64,000 bases of DNA from RGIG8306 sp964566025. Its GTDB lineage: Bacteria > Bacillota > Clostridia > Lachnospirales > Lachnospiraceae. Position 1 is the first letter of the stretch. Each line of letters starts with the position of its first letter. This document shows positions 54,107 to 61,596 of the stretch, one piece after another. The position numbers and the translations under genes are program-made. The notes beneath the pieces are model-generated. The model was not told the origin of the DNA. It saw only the letters and a list, made by a program, of their open reading frames with translations, and ran no database searches. The stretch covers positions 1-64,000 of the forward strand of contig CAZMHF010000007.1 in NCBI GenBank assembly GCA_964566025.1. Direction: 5' to 3'.

Positions 54107-54129
54107 AATAAGCCTCCTAAGCAATCAAA

Positions 54130-55590
54130 TTATTTGTATCTACGTTTTACCCAAATGATCAATCCACCAACTATTGTACCTAGTGGAATCACAAATACCA
54201 ATAGTATCATGTTAAATTTGAACGCATTTTCACTAAAAATAATTGGTTCAAGGCTATAATTTTTCTTTGCAATAGAAACGGTTGCTTCTAGATTACACAT
54301 ATTTCCCATGTTCTCAACTGCCATTTTCGTATTGACTAATGAAGGGAAATTTGCTGTGATTTCACCGCTTAAAAAGTCAGGAGATGCATATAGCGTTAAC
54401 TTCGTCACGTTATTTTGTCCCACTTCTTCTTCGATTGCAACAGCCATATCATACGTTCCCTCAATATCACCCTCTTGTTTTTCGACGGTTGAATCTTCCA
54501 TCAATTCGTAAGGACGACAAAAAGCACTTGCAGAAGTTTGCATCAATGGTGTATGTGTTATAGTTGTTCGACTATTATCTTGGTATGCCAAACCTACTGC
54601 ATAACGAACCATTGCAAATGAATTCTTCGGAATATTTTCAAGACTCTCGTGGCCTTCTACTATTGGTAAAAACAAATTCGTTGGTGTCTGATAATAGTAA
54701 TTTGCGTTTTGTTCTAAAACAAGCCCTTCTACAACATCCACGCCATAATAGGATAAAATGCTATAAAAATTCGTAAAATCAACGGCTATCGCTCCAAGTG
54801 CAATAACGGCATCTCCACCCGCTTTCAAATACTCAATCACAGCGTCTGCTTCATCCTTTGAATAATCAACTGATGGGCAATTAATATAAAGGATATCACA
54901 TTCCTCTGGAATTTTTGTTGTAAGCAAGTTAATGCTCGTTGTTTCAAAATTGTTTTGATCAAGTGATGATTTGAAATAATCATCAATCGCTCTTTCCTTG
55001 TGTCCTTCTACCACATAGATTTGTGGCAAATCAGAAATCGTCACAAAATCAATTGCCGCCGTAATTTCTCCCTCGCCATCAAATTCAACGGTTGAGTTCA
55101 TCTGGCCCGTTTGATAATATGTCACATAATCAATTGTTTCTTCGTAAATTTCACTGCTCGCAATATACTTGAATCGCTTATCCGATTCTACAATAATACT
55201 ATTCGATTCCGCATTTTCAATTTTTCGATTTGTAAGAAAACTTGGATTTTTTGATGGTTCGATAATCTTGTAGGAAATACGCTCTGAACCAGCTACATAG
55301 TTTTGTATAAGCAATTCAATAAGCTCATCTACGGAGTTTTCTTCTGCTAATAAATAAATCATAATATCTTCGTTAACATTTTTAAGAACATTTTCGGTTT
55401 CTTTACCTATATCTGAAAACTTATCTTTTCTTAGCGAAACGTATCTGAAATTGTATGGTATTTTTGTTGCTAGAATATTAATTCCCACTAAGACAACAAG
55501 TAAAATCGCACCTAACAAAAGACTTCTTGTTCCGAATTTTGATGTATTAGTTCCGAAGCTTTTTTTAATATATTGTATTACTTTTTTCAT
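54130..55590 (-). CDS. GldG-like ABC transport auxiliary protein
   Basis: The 486-residue protein has a membrane helix at each end (about 20-42 and 455-477) and a large extracellular region resembling the ABC_transp_aux/GldG family (IYVVEGHKERAIDDYF, then INCPSVDYSKDEADAVIEYL with GGDAVIALG). In flavobacteria GldG works with GldA and GldF in gliding; in Firmicutes the role is unknown. The start is ATG 55588-55590 with GGGAGGAG upstream, 13 bases after the GldF-like gene. Confidence 0.88.
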   Translation of the reverse strand: MKKVIQYIKKSFGTNTSKFGTRSLLLGAILLVVLVGINILATKIPYNFRYVSLRKDKFSDIGKETENVLKNVNEDIMIYLLAEENSVDELIELLIQNYVAGSERISYKIIEPSKNPSFLTNRKIENAESNSIIVESDKRFKYIASSEIYEETIDYVTYYQTGQMNSTVEFDGEGEITAAIDFVTISDLPQIYVVEGHKERAIDDYFKSSLDQNNFETTSINLLTTKIPEECDILYINCPSVDYSKDEADAVIEYLKAGGDAVIALGAIAVDFTNFYSILSYYGVDVVEGLVLEQNANYYYQTPTNLFLPIVEGHESLENIPKNSFAMVRYAVGLAYQDNSRTTITHTPLMQTSASAFCRPYELMEDSTVEKQEGDIEGTYDMAVAIEEEVGQNNVTKLTLYASPDFLSGEITANFPSLVNTKMAVENMGNMCNLEATVSIAKKNYSLEPIIFSENAFKFNMILLVFVIPLGTIVGGLIIWVKRRYK

Positions 55591-55603
55591 CAAATTCTCC
55601 TCC

Positions 55604-56470
55604 CTAATTCCATCTGCGTTTTTCAAGTGATTGTACTGTTAAGAACAAGAAAAATACAATTACCGAAATGAGTTTTACAACGCCAGCCATATCAATGATT
55701 TGATAATTTGGTATGGTGCTAATAGCCGTTGCAATATTAATGGACATCAATGCTTTTTGGATCAAGCCAACAAGCCATGCTTTATTAATTAAAAAGGCAA
55801 TCACAACTGCCGCTTCCCATACAAAAAATACGCATTCAGACAAAACAATATTGCGCGTGTTGATATAGGTAATAATCGTTACGACAATACCTGTGATAAT
55901 CAATGCAACTAATGAAGATTGTGATGTTTCTGGAATGGACTGTGCGAATACCGAAATAATATTTAACACAAAAAATGTTACGACACTAAGAATTGCCGCA
56001 ATAATTTGGCTTTCCGTAATAGATGAAATAAACATACCGATTGCTATATAAGCAAATGTCAATAATAAAAATGCCAAAATACCTACGATATCTGTTAGAA
56101 GATAATCGCCACCTTTTGCTTTTAGTATCAACGAAAAAATAAAGGTTGGAGCCGTTGGAATAAGTACAACCATGCAGGTCGCCCAAAACTTCGCCATAAT
56201 CACCTTAAATACTGATACAGGTGATGTCAATAAAATTTGATCGGTTTTGCTTTTGCGATCTTCTGCCAATGTACGCATTGTCAATAAAGGAACCAATATC
56301 GTCAAGTAGGTAACAACTGAAAACAAACCGTATGAGACAATTGGTGTTCCCGCGCTAATATTGCTTACAACATAAAATAGTGCAAAGAAGAAAAACAAAA
56401 CGGCCACAACAATATAGCCGATCATATTGTCAAAATAAGAACGGAATTCTCTTTTAAAAATTGCTATCAT
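55604..56470 (-). CDS. GldF-like ABC-2 type permease
   Basis: The 288-residue protein has six membrane helices (about 20-45, 55-77, 105-130, 140-165, 175-197 and 260-280), preceded by the short cytoplasmic IFKREFRSYFDN typical of ABC-2 permeases. It overlaps the ATPase gene by four bases (ATGA). Confidence 0.9.
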   Translation of the reverse strand: MIAIFKREFRSYFDNMIGYIVVAVLFFFFALFYVVSNISAGTPIVSYGLFSVVTYLTILVPLLTMRTLAEDRKSKTDQILLTSPVSVFKVIMAKFWATCMVVLIPTAPTFIFSLILKAKGGDYLLTDIVGILAFLLLTFAYIAIGMFISSITESQIIAAILSVVTFFVLNIISVFAQSIPETSQSSLVALIITGIVVTIITYINTRNIVLSECVFFVWEAAVVIAFLINKAWLVGLIQKALMSINIATAISTIPNYQIIDMAGVVKLISVIVFFLFLTVQSLEKRRWN

Positions 56471-57474
56471 GCTAATTCCTCGCTTTCTACTTCGCTAGTA
56501 TCTTCAATTTTCTCTTGTTGCAAGGTAGGTAATATCGTCTTTTTGTTCACTAGCTCAATGAAAATTTCTTCTAATGTTGGTGTTTTCAATATCATCGAAA
56601 CAATTGGCATTTTTAGGCGTGAACATGTATTAAACACTTTTTCACGTACATCCGTTCCCAGTGGCGTAATAATACGAATTGTCGCTATTCCTTTTTTAAA
56701 TTCATCTGGTTGTAAATGTACCTTGCCCTCTTCTATAGCACCCGTTAAGGCGTTTTTAATTGCCTGTGGCTCTCCCTTGATTTCTAAATCAAGCACTTCA
56801 TTTTCTGAAAACATACGTTGGATATTTTCAGTGCTATCATTGGCAACAATTTTTCCTTCGGAAATAATAATGACATGATCGCATACTGCACTAATTTCTT
56901 GCATAATGTGCGAGCTTAAAATGACTGTATGATTGAGTGCTAGTGTTCTGATTAGCTCTCGCATCTCAATAATTTGTTGTGGATCAAGACCAACTGTTGG
57001 CTCATCCAAGATGATAATTTCAGGCATCCCTAAAATCGCTTGTGCCAATCCAACTCTTTGTTTATAACCTTTTGACAAATTGCGAATCAGACGATTTTGT
57101 ACTTCTTTTGTTTTGGTCATAAAAAGTGCATCGGTAATTGCTTTTTTACGCTCTGCTTTAGGAATCGCTTTAAGTCCTGCTACAAATTTTAGGTATTCCA
57201 TAACGGTCATTTCCGTATAAAGTGGCGGAATTTCTGGAAGATATCCCAATTGTGCTTTTGCTTGTGCTGGATCTAACATGATGTCATATCCATTGATAAT
57301 AATTTCACCTTCTGTTGGTGCTACATAACCAGTAATCATATTCATTGTGGTTGACTTTCCTGCACCATTTGGGCCTAAAAACCCGTATATTTTTCCTTTT
57401 TCGATCGTGAAATTGATATGGTCCACTGCTGTGAGCTTGTCATACCGTTTAACAAGATTCTTTACTTGTATCAC
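56467..57474 (-). CDS. GldA-like ABC transporter ATP-binding protein
   Basis: The 335-residue ATPase has Walker A GPNGAGKST (34-42), the signature LSKGYKQRVGLAQAI (about 134-148), Walker B IIILDEPTVGLDP and the switch His in LSSHIMQE. The region beyond 220 is the C-terminal extension typical of this group. The start is GTG 57472-57474 with AAGGAGG nine bases upstream. It is the first gene of the gldA/F/G-DUF4340(-manA) run. Confidence 0.94.
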   Translation of the reverse strand: MIQVKNLVKRYDKLTAVDHINFTIEKGKIYGFLGPNGAGKSTTMNMITGYVAPTEGEIIINGYDIMLDPAQAKAQLGYLPEIPPLYTEMTVMEYLKFVAGLKAIPKAERKKAITDALFMTKTKEVQNRLIRNLSKGYKQRVGLAQAILGMPEIIILDEPTVGLDPQQIIEMRELIRTLALNHTVILSSHIMQEISAVCDHVIIISEGKIVANDSTENIQRMFSENEVLDLEIKGEPQAIKNALTGAIEEGKVHLQPDEFKKGIATIRIITPLGTDVREKVFNTCSRLKMPIVSMILKTPTLEEIFIELVNKKTILPTLQQEKIEDTSEVESEELA

Positions 57475-57518
57475 TGTGTCGTTCCTCCTTGTTAATGCTT
57501 ATGCATTTATGTTCAGTC

Positions 57519-57549
57519 ATTATAAAAAAACTCTGTGTACACTATGCAA
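57519..57549 (-). promoter_or_regulatory. Probable promoter of the Gld-like operon
   Basis: On the minus strand TATAAT (57519-57524) is perfect; TTGCAT (57544-57549) lies 19 bp upstream, a wide spacing. The phased repeat array begins immediately upstream, which suggests help from an activator. Confidence 0.55.
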
Positions 57550-57554
57550 AAAAA

Positions 57555-57786
57555 TTGTGTCCATTCTGTGAAAGACCATATAGTCATGAACTTTTTTTAG
57601 TTTTCTTCAGCATGCACTCTGTGAAATAGTCTAAGGTAAATTTTTTTGCACTCAAAAAAATTGTGTCCATTCTGTGAAAGACCATAGAGTCATGAACTTT
57701 TTTTAGTTTTCTTCAGCATGCACTCTATGAAATAGTCTAAGGTAAATTTTTTTGCACTCAAAAAAAATGTGTCCATTCTGTGAAAC
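57555..57786 (-). repeat. Phased repeat array upstream of the Gld-like operon
   Basis: Two 106-bp units (57555-57660 and 57661-57766, 104 of 106 identical) and a 19-base third start are seen. Within them the octamer CTGTGAAA (TTTCACAG on the minus strand) occurs at 57566, 57619, 57672, 57725 (one change) and 57778, each exactly 53 bp from the next, close to five helical turns. This suggests five protein-binding sites on one face of the helix. With the promoter and a terminator it accounts for the 360-bp gap here; no gene is present. Confidence 0.85.
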
Positions 57787-57787
57787 T

Positions 57788-57826
57788 AAAAAGTGCCCAG
57801 GCCATTAATGGTCTGAGCACTTTTTT
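57788..57826 (-). terminator. Terminator of the YtrC-like permease gene
   Basis: The stem AAAAAGTGC/GCACTTTTT (57788-57796 with 57817-57825) continues inward through CCAGGCCAT/ATGGTCTG with wobble pairs. It is strong, with T runs in either direction. Confidence 0.88.
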
Positions 57827-57835
57827 CTTATCGTA

Positions 57836-60115
57836 TTAATCTTGATATTTTTCGCCGAAACTATTTGTATCCCATTTGTATATAGCAATATAGGATGTGA
57901 AATACTCTTTTACCTCTTCTGTTAGTGGCAAGAAGTATTGATAGCTTTTTGTTCCCTTCTTTTCATCAATATCCATTTGCATATTGATATAATTTTTTTC
58001 GCAATCAAATACCGTTTCCGACTGAAGCACTAACTCTGATAAGCCTTTATAAAATGTATCGTAATCCTCGATTTCCATTTTTATTTGGACTTCTTCACCC
58101 TCAATGACACTGCCGTCTCCTGAAAACCCAATTTGTGTGGTGTCTTCTGGAATCATCTTTTCGTATACGTTTCCTTGCTCGACGATTTCCCCATATGAAT
58201 AATATTCTGAATACTCATCATAAATTGCGGAATAGACTGCCGTTTTTTTGCCTATGTAATTCATGTAAATCCATACTCTTGCAGAGCTTCTTTTTGAAAT
58301 CTCTTTTTCTCGATTCTCTTGTAACAGCATCGCTCCAACTTTTGCTTGCATCTTTTCATTTCCTTCCGAAACTAATTGCTGAATATATTCATTGGCTAAT
58401 ATAAAATCATCGTGTAAGAAATATCGTACATTCGCAACATGTGATATATTGGTTTTAAGATGAGCAACAAAAACCATTTTCTCACTGCTTTGAATCCTTG
58501 TATCATCAAGTGCTTCAAGACATTTTTCATAGCCCATTGCATCAATATCTCGTTGAAGAAGATTAATGAGTTTCTTCATTTGCGCCTTTGATATCTGTGT
58601 CGACAAAATTTCAAAATTATTATGAGTATTATCTGTGATTTCAATACCAATCCCTGAGAAGTTATTGATTTCTATTTTCATAATATTTTTTTGATAATCA
58701 TCATTTTTGCTCATTTTCTTTAGTAAAATGTCCCGAACTGTCTCATTCAAATAAAGATTTCTCAATTTTGTTGTTCCATTGTCCATCTTAATTTTTGTAA
58801 GGATACCCCAGTCATCATAGAATTCTGGATTATATTCTTCTATTTCTGTTGTCAGATCTCTTAATAAATCTGTTAATAGCTCTATCGTTTCTTCGTCCTT
58901 TATCACTACGCCTTCCATTGCAAATAGCGCTGCTTCACTGTATTGCGCATATTCATTTTCAACAACTCGATTGATTGTAATGGATTCCACATTTTCTGCC
59001 TCTGGCATAAAGTTAAAGCTATTATCAATTGTTATATTGACTCCCACGAGAATAAGAATATTTAGAGCAATAACAATCCAAACCGTTTTTAATGATTTGA
59101 CCACGGATTTTAAGTTTTTTGTCATAATTGCTTCATACACAAAATAGAATAGGCCAACAAAGATATAGGAAGTAAAAACTCCTGTTCCTTCACTGTAAGG
59201 AACTTCTTGTAATGATATCCAAAGTGCTATCGGAATCAAGCTTACAAGCATCGTCATAGCTATACGCATGGTCGCTTGTAACCAACCGCTAATTGCCACT
59301 TGTCCAGCTGCCTCGCTTTGACGTTTTTTAAAGAATACGATTCCCAAAACGATTAATAAAATGGCAACTCCCCACGAATACACCATTTGCACACCAAGCG
59401 GTAATACTCCCGATATATTTTTCAGATCACTTTCTATGTTTCCCCAAAAAGCCCAAAGAATATTAATATCCTGCGAAAGAATATTCGTTAATGAATTCGC
59501 ATTAAGCAATGGGTTTCTTGTCAACACCATTTGCACGATGCTATTGCAAAATATACGAAATCCAAATAGAATAAAAAATGCAATCACGAATGTGGCTGTC
59601 ATTGTTCCCGAAAGCGAGACACCTATTAAGGCAGCACCTATCAGCATCAGCGTCATACATAATTGAATGACAATCAGCAAAAATAAATCATCAGGAACAA
59701 AGCTAACAAACGGATTGAGTACCGTCATAATTGCCCCCATTGCTGTCGTTGCAATGAAAATTCCTGCAATCCATGTGATGATTGCTGCAATTTCTGAAAT
59801 AACCATTGTCTCTCTCTTATGAGGAAGAGCATGAATAAAATCGCTTGAATTTCGTCTCATGATACCTGAAAACAATTGCAAGCTCATGAAAAAGCCGACG
59901 ATATACAATACGGTTGAAGCTGGGTTCATCCTATAAATATTGAGTATAGCATCCTCTGCAAAAAAACTAACATCGCCACCACTTTTTAGAAGGATATAGT
60001 TTGACACAAATACGATCGCCAGCCCTATTAATAAAAACATAATACCTAATAACTTTGTTCGGCGTAGTGCTTCTTTATATAAGCCAAAATCAAAAATCTT
60101 TAATCTCGATTTCAT
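57836..60115 (-). CDS. ABC-2 type permease, YtrC/D-like (DUF6449-type)
   Basis: The 759-residue protein has about ten membrane helices in the first 370 residues and a soluble C-terminal half (about 385-759) rich in Glu, Asp and Tyr, resembling the DUF6449 extension of Ytr-type permeases. The pattern FSGIMRRNSSDFIHALPHKRET (two adjoining blocks at about 80-101) is typical of the group. It is three bases after the ATPase gene, with GGAGGG before the ATG. Ytr systems in Bacillus are induced by cell-wall antibiotics. Confidence 0.85.
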   Translation of the reverse strand: MKSRLKIFDFGLYKEALRRTKLLGIMFLLIGLAIVFVSNYILLKSGGDVSFFAEDAILNIYRMNPASTVLYIVGFFMSLQLFSGIMRRNSSDFIHALPHKRETMVISEIAAIITWIAGIFIATTAMGAIMTVLNPFVSFVPDDLFLLIVIQLCMTLMLIGAALIGVSLSGTMTATFVIAFFILFGFRIFCNSIVQMVLTRNPLLNANSLTNILSQDINILWAFWGNIESDLKNISGVLPLGVQMVYSWGVAILLIVLGIVFFKKRQSEAAGQVAISGWLQATMRIAMTMLVSLIPIALWISLQEVPYSEGTGVFTSYIFVGLFYFVYEAIMTKNLKSVVKSLKTVWIVIALNILILVGVNITIDNSFNFMPEAENVESITINRVVENEYAQYSEAALFAMEGVVIKDEETIELLTDLLRDLTTEIEEYNPEFYDDWGILTKIKMDNGTTKLRNLYLNETVRDILLKKMSKNDDYQKNIMKIEINNFSGIGIEITDNTHNNFEILSTQISKAQMKKLINLLQRDIDAMGYEKCLEALDDTRIQSSEKMVFVAHLKTNISHVANVRYFLHDDFILANEYIQQLVSEGNEKMQAKVGAMLLQENREKEISKRSSARVWIYMNYIGKKTAVYSAIYDEYSEYYSYGEIVEQGNVYEKMIPEDTTQIGFSGDGSVIEGEEVQIKMEIEDYDTFYKGLSELVLQSETVFDCEKNYINMQMDIDEKKGTKSYQYFLPLTEEVKEYFTSYIAIYKWDTNSFGEKYQD

Positions 60116-60118
60116 AAT

Positions 60119-61021
60119 CTAACCCTCCATCACTTCTTGAAATGAGTAGCCAAGTGCTTCCATCTCATATGTAAACACTTCCTCAAGGCTAAGTGGCAAT
60201 ATATCGATAAGTGCTGGATTCATTGCCATCAAATAAGAGATTGTTTCTTCTTTATCACCAGAAATAATCATACTTGCTACCGATCCTTTTTTCGAGAAAT
60301 GAAGCATACTTAACTTAGAGAATTTTGTTTTGTCATAATCTTGTGAAAAAGCAATCTGCACTTTAAATAATGTCGTCTTTAAGTTCTCCACATCACTTTC
60401 CATTACCAAACCACCCTTATGAAGTAGGGCTAGCTGGTCGCATGTATCTTCTAGTTCACGCAAGGAATGCGACGTAATGACTGCCGTAGCATTTCTTTCC
60501 ATGACATCCTCGCAGACAATTTTTTTGACCAAATTTCTCATAATAGGATCTAGTCCATCAAATGTTTCATCAAAAAACATATAATCTGGATTGCAGCTTA
60601 ATGCCAAAATCGTCGCTGCTTGTCTTCTCATACCTTTTGAGTATGTATTTAAGGTTTTCTTGCTAGGCAATTCAAATAATTCAATCAATTTTTTTGCCTT
60701 ATTTTCATCAAAGCTTTTATACACATTTTTGTAAAAATCGCTCATACGCTCTAATGTTGCGCCTGCTAAAAAATATAACTCATCTGGGACAAAGGCAATT
60801 TTTGATTTTATATTTATATTCTCGAATACACCTTCTCCATCAATTAAAACTTCGCCCTCTGTTGGTCGATAAATTCCTGTCATTAATCTTAATAATGTCG
60901 ACTTTCCAGCGCCGTTTGAACCTACCATGCCATAAATACTTCCCTCTGGCACCTTACATGAAACTGTATTTAGTGCTTGGAATTTATCAAATCGTTTGCT
61001 TACGCCAATTGCTTCAATCAT
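60119..61021 (-). CDS. ABC transporter ATP-binding protein, YtrB-like
   Basis: The 300-residue ATPase has Walker A GSNGAGKST (34-42), the signature YSKGMRRQAATILAL (about 128-142) and the switch His in ITSHSLRE. The Walker B segment reads MFFDETFDGLDP, with Thr replacing the usual Pro of DEP, an uncommon but tolerated change. It overlaps the regulator gene by four bases. Confidence 0.92.
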   Translation of the reverse strand: MIEAIGVSKRFDKFQALNTVSCKVPEGSIYGMVGSNGAGKSTLLRLMTGIYRPTEGEVLIDGEGVFENINIKSKIAFVPDELYFLAGATLERMSDFYKNVYKSFDENKAKKLIELFELPSKKTLNTYSKGMRRQAATILALSCNPDYMFFDETFDGLDPIMRNLVKKIVCEDVMERNATAVITSHSLRELEDTCDQLALLHKGGLVMESDVENLKTTLFKVQIAFSQDYDKTKFSKLSMLHFSKKGSVASMIISGDKEETISYLMAMNPALIDILPLSLEEVFTYEMEALGYSFQEVMEG

Positions 61022-61404
61022 ACCAATCCCCCTCCCATCTGTTTCTTGTCTTCTTCTTGTATAATTTTTATTAACTCTTCTGCCTCAATTCCTGCCAAAA
61101 GAAATTCCCGCGCTACTTTCCTGTATTCATCCAAATTAGCTCGTTTGTTTTTTTCGAGTAGCTCTACTGCTTCACTTGAAACAAAACACCCTTTTCCTGG
61201 TACTGAATAAATTAGCTCTCTTCGTGTAAGTTCTGTATACGCTTTTTGAATGGTATTAGGATTAATGGATAGCTCAATCGATAGACTTCTTACGGAAGGA
61301 ACTTGATCGCCAGGGCCTAAAATATGACATAAGAGCAATCGCTCCATTTGTTCAATAATTTGCTCATAAACAGGTATTCTAGACATCATGTCTACTGTAA
61401 ACAT
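61018..61404 (-). CDS. GntR-family repressor, YtrA type
   Basis: The 128-residue regulator has a GntR winged helix (about 10-75: PVYEQIIEQMERLLL, PSVRSLSIELSINPNTIQKA, TELTRRELI) and a short C-terminal helical dimerisation region, without a ligand domain. This is the YtrA branch, whose members usually repress their own ABC operon. AAGGAG precedes the ATG. The operator-like inverted repeat over the promoter fits autorepression. Confidence 0.92.
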   Translation of the reverse strand: MFTVDMMSRIPVYEQIIEQMERLLLCHILGPGDQVPSVRSLSIELSINPNTIQKAYTELTRRELIYSVPGKGCFVSSEAVELLEKNKRANLDEYRKVAREFLLAGIEAEELIKIIQEEDKKQMGGGLV

Positions 61405-61453
61405 TCTTTGCTCCTTTCTACATTTTGAATCGGCTTAGTTTTATGATTCATAT

Positions 61454-61516
61454 GTGTACTACTTGAGTTAATACACTCATTACACTTATAGTACACTACA
61501 CTTTTATTCTTGTCAA
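61454..61516 (-). promoter_or_regulatory. Promoter and operator of the ytr-like operon
   Basis: On the minus strand TTGACA (61511-61516) and TACTAT (61488-61493) are 17 bp apart. The perfect inverted repeat GTGTACTA (61454-61461) and TAGTACAC (61489-61496) overlaps the -10 element with one arm, and a related TAATACAC lies between them. It resembles the palindromic GTGTACTA/TAGTACAC boxes expected for YtrA-type repressors. A clear promoter for the divergent fucosidase gene was not found. Confidence 0.75.
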
Positions 61517-61596
61517 CGACTATTTTTCTTTACTATTATTTATTCCTATGGCATACTAATACTAATCAATAACATCCATCTTATGAGGAGTTTTTT

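Noticed and set aside
57555..57786. CRISPR array
   Set aside because: Only two and a fraction long units exist, without variable spacers, and no cas genes are near.
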